From positions 42,362-106,361 of the forward strand of contig REEG01000148.1 of NCBI GenBank assembly GCA_007695195.1: 64,000 bases of DNA, written 5' to 3'. The translations under genes and the position numbers were made by a program. The stretch is from Gemmatimonadales bacterium. GTDB lineage: Bacteria; Gemmatimonadota; Gemmatimonadetes; Longimicrobiales; Gaopeijiaceae. The notes below the pieces were generated by a model. That model saw only the letters and a program-made list of their open reading frames with translations. It had not been told where the DNA came from and searched no databases. Positions within the stretch are counted from its first letter, which is position 1, and each line of letters begins with the position of its first letter. This document shows, one piece after another, positions 32,466 to 40,530 of the stretch.

Positions 32466-32933
32466 ATGAGCGTGAAGAAGTTGGAGATGGTCTTTCTCTC
32501 CCTCTGTGCCTCCATGCTCCTGGTCTTCCTCCTGGCGCTCTTCTACTCGGCGTACGGGATGGGAATGCACCTGCCGGGTGTGGAAGGGACGCTGGATCCG
32601 CGGGAGGTGCGGCAGACCGCCCCCTTCGACGAGCCGGGGCTCCGGGAGGTGGGAGAAGGGCAGTACGAAGCCGTGTTCCTGGGGATGGCGTGGGCCTTCC
32701 AACCCCGTGAGATCACGGTGCCTGCAGGTTCGGAGGTGACCTTCATTGCCACAGCCACCGATGTGATCCACGGATTCCATGTGGAGGGGACTCGGGTGAA
32801 CTTCATGCTCATTCCGGGCCAGGTGGCTCGGCAGACCTATACCTTCCGTGAGCCCGGCGAACATCTCATCATCTGCCACGAGTACTGCGGAGCCGGACAC
32901 CACCTCATGTACGCCAGGGTGATCGTCGAATGA
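32466..32933 (+). CDS. cbaB: ba3-type cytochrome c oxidase subunit II
   Basis: Electron-entry subunit of a type-B haem-copper oxidase, 155 residues, anchored by one N-terminal helix (about 8-28) with a periplasmic cupredoxin domain. The binuclear CuA site is complete: H102 in DVIHGFH, C137 and C141 in CHEYCG, H145 and M148 in HHLM. The short form with a single helix is typical of ba3 enzymes, such as that of Thermus, rather than two-helix aa3 subunits. A GGAGG is placed just before the ATG. The gene overlaps the subunit I start by four bases. Confidence 0.95.
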   Translation: MSVKKLEMVFLSLCASMLLVFLLALFYSAYGMGMHLPGVEGTLDPREVRQTAPFDEPGLREVGEGQYEAVFLGMAWAFQPREITVPAGSEVTFIATATDVIHGFHVEGTRVNFMLIPGQVARQTYTFREPGEHLIICHEYCGAGHHLMYARVIVE

Positions 32934-34612
32934 ACGCCTCCACAATGAACGCTCCGGTGGTGGATAGCCCCGACGGCTTCCACCTTTCCGATGGGCACCG
33001 CCGGGTCATCGCGTGGATGATCTACCTGGGGTTCGCGGCGCTGGCCATCGGGATCATCAACGGACTCGGGCAGGCCCTGAACTACGCCCGGGTGGACATC
33101 CTCCAGTACTTCCCGGGGATGCGGGACTACTACCAGGGCCTCACCGTGCATGGCGTGGTGAACGCCATTGTCTTCACCTTCGCCTTCACCAACGGCTTCC
33201 TGGCCCTTACCACGTCAAGGGCGCTGGCGCGACCGCTTTCCCTCGCCGCGTTGTGGGTCGTGTTCGGCCTCATGGTGGCGGGATTCGTTCTGGCGGGCTT
33301 CTCTATCGGAACGGGCCGGGCCACGGTTCTCTACACCTTCTACTCTCCGCTTCAGGCTCATTGGAGCTTCTACCTGGGTCTGGTACTCCTGGTGGTGAGC
33401 ACCTGGGTGACGGCAGGAATCCTCTTTGCGGCCCTGGCCGGATGGCGGAAGGAGAACCCGGGGAAGCGGATTCCGCTGATGGCCTACATCTCGGTGGCCA
33501 CGTACGGGATGTGGGTGCTGGCCTCGTTGGGGATCGCCGTGTCGACGGTGGGCATTCTCCTGCCCTGGTCCCTGGGCCTGACCCAGACGGTGGATCCCCT
33601 CCTGACCCGGACGCTCTTCTGGTTCAGCGGGCACCCCATCGTGTACTTCTGGCTCCTGCCCGCCTACGTCTCCTGGTACGTCATGGTCCCCCGGCACGCC
33701 GGAGGGAAGCTGTTCAGCGACCCCCTGACCCGGGTCGTCTTCATCATGTTCCTCCTCCTCTCCATCCCCACCGGATTCCACCATCAGTACACGGATCCCG
33801 GGATCAGCGGAGGAATGAAGGCGATTCACGCCGGGCTTACCTTCGGTGTCTTCTTCCCGTCGCTCGTGACGGCCTTCTCGGTCATGTACGCCCTGGAGAT
33901 CGGTGGTCGGCGTCGGGGCGGGTCCGGGTTGGTGAACTGGTTCGCCAAGCTCGACTGGAAGAACCCGGCTCTGGTGGCGCAGCTCCTGGCCATGCTGAGC
34001 TTCACCCTGGGAGGCGCCACGGGGCTCATCAACGCCTCGTACAACCTGAACCAGGCCATTCACAACACGGCCTGGGTGCCCGGGCACTTCCACATGACGG
34101 TGGGATCGGCAGTGACCATGTCCTTCTTCGGCATCGCCTACTGGTTGGTGCCGTACCTCACCCGGCGTGAACTTGTGGGGAAGGGGATGGCCATCCTGTC
34201 GTCGTGGGTGTACTTCATCGGCGTTCTGGTCATGGCGCGGGGGCTCATCTCCGGCGGCCTGGACGGTATGCCGCGGCGCACCCTCATCATGGAGGCCCCC
34301 TACAGCAAGGAGGGGTGGGAGCTGGCCGGCCTGCTGACCGGGCTGGGTGGAACCCTCATGTTCATTGGAGGGGCGCTCTTCTTCGCGGTTCTGGCGGGGA
34401 CCGTGCTCTTCGGGAAGAAGACGGACGGGGAAGAGGACATTCCCTTCACCGTCACCCACGAGGCCCCCGCCGAGACGGGCTGGGAGGTGAAGCTCGACCG
34501 GTTCCGCTACTGGGTGGTGGCAGCGGTGATCCTGGTGCTCATTGCCTACGGGCCCTTCTTCGCCTCGTACCTGCCCGGCGCCTTTACCTCGCCTCCATAC
34601 CGGTTCTTCTGA
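32930..34612 (+). CDS. cbaA: ba3-type cytochrome c oxidase subunit I
   Basis: Catalytic subunit that reduces O2 to water and pumps protons, 560 residues with about 13 membrane helices. The low-spin haem ligand is H74 in LTVHGVVNA. The CuB/cross-linked tyrosine region is GHPIVYFWLLPAYVSWY. HHQYTDPG gives the two further CuB histidines and GHFHMTVG carries the remaining haem ligands. Sequence style and the companion short subunit II place it in the B family (ba3), known for high O2 affinity. It ends the operon; a strong stem-loop 66 bases downstream probably terminates the transcript. Heme O synthase is encoded divergently upstream. Confidence 0.96.
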   Translation: MNASTMNAPVVDSPDGFHLSDGHRRVIAWMIYLGFAALAIGIINGLGQALNYARVDILQYFPGMRDYYQGLTVHGVVNAIVFTFAFTNGFLALTTSRALARPLSLAALWVVFGLMVAGFVLAGFSIGTGRATVLYTFYSPLQAHWSFYLGLVLLVVSTWVTAGILFAALAGWRKENPGKRIPLMAYISVATYGMWVLASLGIAVSTVGILLPWSLGLTQTVDPLLTRTLFWFSGHPIVYFWLLPAYVSWYVMVPRHAGGKLFSDPLTRVVFIMFLLLSIPTGFHHQYTDPGISGGMKAIHAGLTFGVFFPSLVTAFSVMYALEIGGRRRGGSGLVNWFAKLDWKNPALVAQLLAMLSFTLGGATGLINASYNLNQAIHNTAWVPGHFHMTVGSAVTMSFFGIAYWLVPYLTRRELVGKGMAILSSWVYFIGVLVMARGLISGGLDGMPRRTLIMEAPYSKEGWELAGLLTGLGGTLMFIGGALFFAVLAGTVLFGKKTDGEEDIPFTVTHEAPAETGWEVKLDRFRYWVVAAVILVLIAYGPFFASYLPGAFTSPPYRFF

Positions 34613-34677
34613 ACCCGGCCACGGAGGGCGCCGAGGGGTGGGGGAACCCGCACGGGTCTTCCGGTCGTATTAGAGAG

Positions 34678-34713
34678 ACGGGGGGGTGGCAGTTCCGCCC
34701 CCCCGTTTCCTTC
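34678..34713 (+). terminator. Rho-independent terminator after the oxidase operon
   Basis: A 12-bp stem (34678-34689 with 34695-34706, one G-T wobble) built on runs of seven G and seven C, with a five-base loop, is followed by TTCCTTC. It lies 66 bases after the subunit I stop and 16 bases before the next gene. Confidence 0.65.
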
Positions 34714-34728
34714 AAGCGGTGAGGCCAC

Positions 34729-35475
34729 ATGGCAGGGGAGCCCACATCGGGGCAGCGGGACGAGGGGGATGAGTCCGGTCCCCGGGAGCGTCCCGGTCTG
34801 CGGGCCCGCCGAGTCCGGGAACGGCGGGTCTGGATCCAGGCGGGGTTGGCCTCGCTGGTCCTTCACCTCCTGGTCGTCCTCCTCTGGCCTTCAGGCGGGC
34901 TCCCGGATTCTCCCTTCTCCGCCGCGGGTGCCCGGGAGATGGACGAGGATCCGGCCGACGGGATGATGAGGGCCGTGGCCATGAGCGCGGCACCCACCGA
35001 TCCCATCCAACCGCCCCCGGTTCCCACCTTCGAGTTGGACGTCCCCGAGCCTCCCGAGACGGAGCCGGACGCAACGCCCGAGATCTCCCTGGAAGAGCCG
35101 GAGGTCCCTGATCCCGCCGGCGGATCCACGGTGGGATCGGATGACGAGGACCAGGCCACCGGGCTGCCTGGAGCCACAGGAGCGGGGGATGCCGGCACCG
35201 GCGACGAGGGATTGACACGGCTGATACCGCCCACCCCTCGGGGAATGATCATCCCACCCACCAACAGGGGACTCAGGGGAACCCAGGTGGAGGTCTGGGT
35301 CTTCGTGGACGATGCGGGCCGAGTGGTTCCGGACTCCACGCGGCTGGAGCCGCCCACATCCGACCGTCGGTTCAACGATCAACTGATCCGGGAGGCGGCC
35401 CAGTGGCTCTTCCAACCGGCCCGGAGGGGCAGTGAGACCGTGGCTTCCTGGTTTCCATACACCATCACGATGTGA
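34729..35475 (+). CDS. TonB-like energy-transducer protein
   Basis: Inner-membrane protein of 248 residues with TonB architecture. A basic cytoplasmic N-terminus is followed by one helix (about 38-54, ASLVLHLLVVLLW). A long Pro/Glu/Asp-rich spacer (about 70-160; PPPVPTFELDVPEPPETEPD) could span the periplasm. The C-terminal domain (about 170-248) has TQVEVWVFVDDAGRVVPDSTRL and ends in LIREAAQWLFQPARRG, the TonB/TolA C-terminal pattern. It would couple the proton-motive force to outer-membrane receptors such as the one at 3072-5456, or act in a Tol-like role. No ExbB or ExbD gene is adjacent. The spacer's acidity is unusual, since most TonB spacers are Pro/Lys-rich. Confidence 0.82.
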   Translation: MAGEPTSGQRDEGDESGPRERPGLRARRVRERRVWIQAGLASLVLHLLVVLLWPSGGLPDSPFSAAGAREMDEDPADGMMRAVAMSAAPTDPIQPPPVPTFELDVPEPPETEPDATPEISLEEPEVPDPAGGSTVGSDDEDQATGLPGATGAGDAGTGDEGLTRLIPPTPRGMIIPPTNRGLRGTQVEVWVFVDDAGRVVPDSTRLEPPTSDRRFNDQLIREAAQWLFQPARRGSETVASWFPYTITM

Positions 35476-35547
35476 GAGCCTCGTCACTTATTCCCCCTTC
35501 GCCGGAGCCCCCTTCAGCCCCATGGACCTTCTTCCAGCCCTGATCCC

Positions 35548-37497
35548 ATGATCTCGGTTTCCAATCTGGCCATGGGTTTCGGTGGCCGCACGCTCTTCTC
35601 CGGCGCTTCGTTCCAGTTGAATCCCGGGGAACGATACGGACTCGTGGGGGCCAATGGCTCCGGCAAGACCACCCTGCTCAAGATCCTGGCGGGAGAGACG
35701 TCACCGTCCGAGGGTTCCGTGGCCATCCCCGGGCGGCTCCGGGTGGGGACGCTGAAGCAGGACCACTTCGCCTTCCAGGACGAGTCCGTCCTGGACGTGG
35801 CGCTCATGGGGAACCGGGAGTTGTGGGATGCCCTGGTGGAACGGGAGCAGATCCTGGCTCGGGCCGAGGAGTCCTTCGACGCCGATGCCTACGCCCGGGT
35901 CGAGGAGGTGGTGCAGCTCCACGACGGGTATACCGCCGAGGCCCGGGCCGCCACCATCCTGGAGGGACTCGGGATCCCCACGGAGGTGCACCGGAACCCC
36001 ATCTCCACCCTCTCCGGCGGCTTCAAGCTCCGGGTGCTACTGGCGCAGGTGCTGGCGGGGAATCCCGATGTCCTCCTCCTGGACGAGCCCACCAACCATC
36101 TGGACATCCTTTCCATCCGCTGGTTGGAAGAGTTCCTGGCCAACACCCGGGGGCCTCTCGTGGTCATCTCCCACGATCACCGCTTCCTGGACAATGTGGC
36201 CACGCATATCCTGGACGTGGATTACGAGACGGTCCTCCTTTACCCGGGTGGCTATTCCGATTTCGTGACGGCCAAGACCGATGAGCGGGAGCGACGGGAG
36301 AAGGAGCTGGCGGGCCGGGAGAAGGAGATCGCCCATCACCGACGCTTCGTGGACCGGTTCCGGGCCAAGGCCAGCAAGGCCCGACAGGCCCAGAGCAAGC
36401 TGAAGCTCATCGAGAAGCGCGCCGGGGAGCTGGAGGATCTTCCGGAGACCTCCCGGCGCTACCCCACCTTCCGCTTCGATCCCCAGCGTCCCAGTGGGAA
36501 GGATGTACTCAAGGTACGGGGCATTCGGAAGTCGTTTGATGAGCGGGAGGTGTTACCGGGGGTGGACCTGGATGTGGCCCGAGGGGATCGATTGGCGATC
36601 CTGGGGCCCAACGGGATCGGGAAGTCCACCCTGCTCAAGATCCTGATGGGTGAACTGGATCCCGATGGGGGAGAGGTGGAGTGGGGATACGAGACCCATC
36701 CCGGATACTTTTCCCAGAATATCCGGGAGCGTTTCGGTGAACCGAACCAGACCGCCGAGGACTGGATCTGGCGTCACTGCCCCGGCAAGGATCGTGGGTT
36801 CGTGCGGGGGCACATGGCTCTCATGCTCTTTTCAGGTGACGACGCCCTGCGCAAGGTGGGAACCCTCTCCGGTGGGGAGGCGGCGCGCCTGGTGTTCAGC
36901 CGGCTGGCGCTGGAGCGGCCCAACGTCCTGATTCTGGACGAGCCCACCAACCACCTGGACATGGAGGCCATCGAGGCGTTGGTGGAAGGCGTGGACGAGT
37001 TCGAGGGAACCCTCATCTTCGTGTCCCACGACCGATGGTTCGTGGAGCAGCTCGCCTCCCGGATCCTGGAGATCACCCCCGACGGAATCAGGGACTACCG
37101 CGGAAGCTACGAGGAGTACGTGGAGCGCCGGGGGCACGACCATCTGGACGCCGAGAAGGTGGTTCTCAAGCAGAAGCGGGAGGAAGCGGATCGGCGTCGG
37201 ACCTCATCCAACGGCAATGGGACCGGATCCGGGAAGGCCCGTCGTCGTGGGCGGGACGAGGCCGCGCACCGGAGTCGCCTGAAGGATCGATCGCGGGAGG
37301 TCACGAGGCTCGTGGATGAAGCCGAAGCCCGCCTCGGTGAGATCGACGAGACCTTTCTGGATCCGGAGTATTTCCAGACCACTCCCCCGGAGGAAGTTCG
37401 GGCGCTGGAGGCGGAGCGGGAGCGCCTCGTGGGGAAGGTGGACAAGCTGATGCAGGAGTGGGAGCAGGTGGAACGATCACTGGAGGAGGCCCGATGA
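35548..37497 (+). CDS. ABC-F family ATPase (Uup/EttA-like)
   Basis: Soluble ABC-F protein of 649 residues with two nucleotide domains, acting on ribosomes rather than in transport. Domain 1 has GANGSGKT (34-41), LSGGFKLRVLLAQVL and LLLDEPTNHLD. Domain 2 has GPNGIGKST, LSGGEAARLVFSRL and LILDEPTNHLD. Between them lies the charged ABC-F linker (KASKARQAQSKLKLIEKR) that reaches the ribosomal P-site tRNA. A C-terminal coiled coil (about 560-649; LVDEAEARLGEIDE, then RLVGKVDKLMQEWEQVE) points to the Uup-type tail that binds nucleic acid. No transmembrane partner exists. Its stop overlaps the start of the next small gene (ATGATGA). Confidence 0.95.
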   Translation: MISVSNLAMGFGGRTLFSGASFQLNPGERYGLVGANGSGKTTLLKILAGETSPSEGSVAIPGRLRVGTLKQDHFAFQDESVLDVALMGNRELWDALVEREQILARAEESFDADAYARVEEVVQLHDGYTAEARAATILEGLGIPTEVHRNPISTLSGGFKLRVLLAQVLAGNPDVLLLDEPTNHLDILSIRWLEEFLANTRGPLVVISHDHRFLDNVATHILDVDYETVLLYPGGYSDFVTAKTDERERREKELAGREKEIAHHRRFVDRFRAKASKARQAQSKLKLIEKRAGELEDLPETSRRYPTFRFDPQRPSGKDVLKVRGIRKSFDEREVLPGVDLDVARGDRLAILGPNGIGKSTLLKILMGELDPDGGEVEWGYETHPGYFSQNIRERFGEPNQTAEDWIWRHCPGKDRGFVRGHMALMLFSGDDALRKVGTLSGGEAARLVFSRLALERPNVLILDEPTNHLDMEAIEALVEGVDEFEGTLIFVSHDRWFVEQLASRILEITPDGIRDYRGSYEEYVERRGHDHLDAEKVVLKQKREEADRRRTSSNGNGTGSGKARRRGRDEAAHRSRLKDRSREVTRLVDEAEARLGEIDETFLDPEYFQTTPPEEVRALEAERERLVGKVDKLMQEWEQVERSLEEAR

Positions 37498-38039
37498 TGA
37501 AGGCATGGCTGGTGCTGATGGTGGGGCTGGGCGTGGTCGGAGCTTCCGAGCGACCGGCGGCAGCGGAGGCCGTGCCCACCATGAGCGAGACGCGGGCGGA
37601 CTTCGTAGCGGATCACCCTGGATGGACAGGCCCCGTATCGGCACAGGCCGTTGGCGACACCCTGGGCCTTCCGGATGGATTTCCCGATAGCTTCCCCATT
37701 CTGGCAGCAGGAGGCAGGATTGCCGGCGTCATGGAGGTTCCCACCGACATCCTGGAAGGCCGGATCCAAGGCACGTACACCATCGTGAGTGTGGCGCTGG
37801 ACCGGGAACTCCGGGAGGCCCATGGGATCTACCGTGAGGCCCTGAAGGCCGCCGGGTGGGAGATCGACGAGGCCGTGACCCACGACGGATCCCGCCCCGG
37901 GATCCCCACGGTGGCCTTTACCGGCCCCGGATACGTTGGAGACATCCGGTTCGAGACCGTGACCGGCTTTCTCCTGGCGACCATCCACATGCGAACGGAG
38001 GAGGCGGTTCCCCCGGAGCGCTGGGCGGTCCGGAGGTAG
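37494..38039 (+). CDS. Small exported hypothetical protein
   Basis: I do not recognise this 181-residue protein. It has a signal peptide (MMKAWLVLMVGLGVVGASERPAAAEA, cleavage near AAAEA) and no lipobox. The mature part has the pattern of a small alpha/beta domain: FPILAAGGRIAGVMEVPTDILEGR, TYTIVSVALDRELREAHGIYREALKAAGWEIDEAV, then VGDIRFETVTGFLLATIHMRT. The helix-with-GWE-strand order is like small exported domains that follow a 'residue pair per strand' plan, but no function follows. ATG at 37494 or 37497 could start it; a strong GGAGGAGG lies just upstream of both. It overlaps the ABC-F gene and precedes the MgtE-like transporter by 15 bases. Confidence 0.75.
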   Translation: MMKAWLVLMVGLGVVGASERPAAAEAVPTMSETRADFVADHPGWTGPVSAQAVGDTLGLPDGFPDSFPILAAGGRIAGVMEVPTDILEGRIQGTYTIVSVALDRELREAHGIYREALKAAGWEIDEAVTHDGSRPGIPTVAFTGPGYVGDIRFETVTGFLLATIHMRTEEAVPPERWAVRR

Positions 38040-38054
38040 CCGCCGATCTGGCCT

Positions 38055-39281
38055 GTGGGGCGCGGGGGCGTTTCGGTTTTTCTCCAGCGCCAATGGCGCA
38101 CGGAAGGTGCCGGGCTCCGTCGGGGTCTGGCGGCTGTCCTGCTGGCGGCCGTCACCGGCATACTGGCGGGACTCTCCCTGGCGGCCGCCCAGGAGACCCT
38201 GGAGCGCCTTCCCGGCCTCCTCCTCCTGGTGCCGGCCGCCATCGACATGCGGGGGAATATCTACGGTGCGCTGGCCTCCCGCCTGTCCACCGCACTTCAT
38301 CTGGGCACCTACGACTTCAGCGTTCGTCGCCGGAGCTTCCTGGGGCGGCAGGCCGAAGCGACGACCCTTCTCACACTGGCCACGTCTGTACTCATCGCCC
38401 TGGTCGCCTGGGTCTTCGGTGTCGTCTTCGGATTGGATCCCATCCCCATCTGGAAGCTGGTGGTCATCGCGGCGGTCGGTGGAGGTCTGGCGTCGGCGGT
38501 GCTCCTCGCGGTCACCATCGCCCTTTCGTGGGTGGCGCGCCGTCAAGATTGGAACATGGACGACGTGGGGGCGCCCACCATCACCGTCTTCGGGGATGTA
38601 CTCACCATTCCCGCGCTCCTCCTGGCGTCGCTGCTCGTGGAGTTTGAGGCGCTGGCCATCGTGTTGGGCCTGGCTCTGACGGGCATGGGCGTGTGGGCTG
38701 TGGCCTGGGGGTGGCTCCATTCGGATGGGCTGGTCCGGCGGATCGTCCGGGAGTCCACGATCCCGTTGACGTTCGCGGTGGGCGTGGGGGCAGTGGCCGG
38801 CACCGTCCTGGAGCTTCGCCTTGAGGTCTGGATCTCGACCCCTGTTCTTCTCATCATGATCCCGTCCTTCATCGCCAACTGCGGGTCCCTGGGAGGTATC
38901 CTTTCGAGTCGCCTGTCGTCCCACCTGCACCTGGGGCTCATCCGACCTCGCTTCATTCCGGAGCGCGGAGCCCTGGAGGATGTGGGAGTGGTGTTCTTCT
39001 TCGCCCTCGCGGCATTCACGGCTATCGGGATTTCGGCCTGGGGAGCGACTCGCATATTCGGCTATGTGGCGCCGGGTCTGGGGGCCGTGGTGGGCCTGAG
39101 CCTTACGGCGGGCCTGATTTCGACGCTGTTCCTTTCGGTGGTGGCCTATGCCGTGGCCACCGCCTCGGTGCACTTCGGGCTGGATCCCGACAATGAAGGG
39201 ATCCCCATTGTGACCTCCGTCATGGATCTTCTGGGACTCATGACTCTGGTGGTAATCTCCATCCTGCTCTGGGGAGGATGA
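38055..39281 (+). CDS. MgtE/SLC41-like divalent-cation transporter, membrane domains only
   Basis: Integral-membrane protein of 408 residues with about ten helices in two repeated halves of five, as in SLC41. Each half has the MgtE-domain mark. The first is LLLLVPAAIDMRGNIYGALASRLSTALHLG (residues about 56-85), the second LLIMIPSFIANCGSLGGILSSRLSSHLHLG. Both keep the pore-type asparagine/aspartate followed by a glycine and the SRLS motif. The usual cytoplasmic N and CBS regulatory domains of bacterial MgtE are missing, so regulation may come from the next gene. The GTG start at 38055 has no strong ribosome site. It likely moves Mg2+ or a similar ion, by family. Confidence 0.88.
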   Translation: MGRGGVSVFLQRQWRTEGAGLRRGLAAVLLAAVTGILAGLSLAAAQETLERLPGLLLLVPAAIDMRGNIYGALASRLSTALHLGTYDFSVRRRSFLGRQAEATTLLTLATSVLIALVAWVFGVVFGLDPIPIWKLVVIAAVGGGLASAVLLAVTIALSWVARRQDWNMDDVGAPTITVFGDVLTIPALLLASLLVEFEALAIVLGLALTGMGVWAVAWGWLHSDGLVRRIVRESTIPLTFAVGVGAVAGTVLELRLEVWISTPVLLIMIPSFIANCGSLGGILSSRLSSHLHLGLIRPRFIPERGALEDVGVVFFFALAAFTAIGISAWGATRIFGYVAPGLGAVVGLSLTAGLISTLFLSVVAYAVATASVHFGLDPDNEGIPIVTSVMDLLGLMTLVVISILLWGG

Positions 39282-39285
39282 TGGT

Positions 39286-40530
39286 ATGACCATGGAGAGA
39301 CGCTCTGTGAAGGACCTCCTCGTCATGGCGAAGGATGAGGCGGAATTGATCGTGGATCTGGCTTACGCCGCCGTCTTCTTCGACGATGGGGATCTGGCCG
39401 CGGAGGTCTTCAGATTGGAGGTTGGGATCGGGGAGGTCATCGACGAGTTGCGGATGATCTGTCTGATGGCGGCCCGGACCCGGCAAGACGCCGAGGGACT
39501 GGCGGGGGTCCTGGCCCTGGCTTCTTCCATCGAGACCATTGCCGATTCGGCCGAAGACATCGCTCAGGTGGTGATGCGGGGCCTGGGGGTACCGAGCCAG
39601 CTCCGGGATGATCTGTGGCATGCCGAGGAGGTGGTGGCCCGCCTGGAGGTCCGGGAGGGGAGCCCCATGGCAGGGATACCGCTTCGGGAACTGGGCCTGC
39701 CTGCGGGCACGGGGATGTGGCTCATCGCCATCCGACGGGGTGAGGGATGGATCTTCGGGCCGGGTGGAGGGGAGACCCCCCGGCAGAACGACATGCTCTT
39801 TGTGCAGGGACCGCGTGAGGGAGTCGACCTGGTGGGGAGGCTGGCCGGCCTTCCTCCTCGGGATCAACCGATTCCGAAGACGCCGTCATCTCTCTCCCCT
39901 CCGGATCGGACCATCCTCTCCCATCTGGATCGGGCCGTGGATCTCGTGGTCGAACTCAAGAACACCAGCGAGATGGCGGTGGGATTGGCCTATTCCGCCA
40001 TTCTGCTCCGGGATCGCCGCCTGGCCCAGGAGGTGGCAGCGCTGGAAGAAGTCAGCGATGGACTTCACGACGAACTGGAGGGATGGGTGCTACGGGCCGC
40101 GGCCGAGTTGGAGAACCCCGAAGAGCTGCGAGGCCTGATTCACATTTCGGCGGCGTCGGAACGGATCGTAGATGCCGCCCGGGCCATGACCCGCTTGGTG
40201 GAGGTCGAGGTCCCCCCCCACCCCATCATTGCCAGGGCCCTGGCCGAAGCGGAAGAGGTGGTGGTGGAAGCTCGGGTGGAGGAGGGTTCCGCTGCCGTGG
40301 ACCGGTCGCTGGGGGAGCTTCGTCTGCACCTGGAAGCGGGAATGGAGGTCATGGCCATCCATCGCCATGGACGGTGGGTCCATCGACCGCGGCCTCCCAG
40401 GATCCTGGAGCCCGGTGACCGCCTCCTGGCCCTGGGACCCGCCGAGGGGGCGGTCCGCTTGCGGGTTCTGTGCGGTGACCGGCGACCCGTGGGCGAGGGA
40501 GGGTGGGCAGAGCCCGAAGACGCGGTCTAG
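39286..40530 (+). CDS. PhoU/TrkA-C tandem-repeat regulatory protein
   Basis: Cytoplasmic protein of 414 residues with the order PhoU, TrkA-C, PhoU, TrkA-C. The helical PhoU-like parts are about 5-110 (SVKDLLVMAKDEAELIVDLAYAAVFF) and 210-305 (HLDRAVDLVVELKNTSEMAVGLAYSAILL). RCK_C/TrkA-C parts follow each: about 120-190 (GSPMAGIPLRELGLPAGTGMWLIAI, then PRQNDMLFVQGP) and about 315-395 (SAAVDRSLGELRLHLEAGMEVMAIHR, then LEPGDRLLALGP). TrkA-C domains bind small ligands and gate channels. It starts four bases after the MgtE-like gene with a good GGAGG, so it is probably that transporter's regulatory subunit. Its stop overlaps the convergent otsB stop. Confidence 0.88.
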   Translation: MTMERRSVKDLLVMAKDEAELIVDLAYAAVFFDDGDLAAEVFRLEVGIGEVIDELRMICLMAARTRQDAEGLAGVLALASSIETIADSAEDIAQVVMRGLGVPSQLRDDLWHAEEVVARLEVREGSPMAGIPLRELGLPAGTGMWLIAIRRGEGWIFGPGGGETPRQNDMLFVQGPREGVDLVGRLAGLPPRDQPIPKTPSSLSPPDRTILSHLDRAVDLVVELKNTSEMAVGLAYSAILLRDRRLAQEVAALEEVSDGLHDELEGWVLRAAAELENPEELRGLIHISAASERIVDAARAMTRLVEVEVPPHPIIARALAEAEEVVVEARVEEGSAAVDRSLGELRLHLEAGMEVMAIHRHGRWVHRPRPPRILEPGDRLLALGPAEGAVRLRVLCGDRRPVGEGGWAEPEDAV

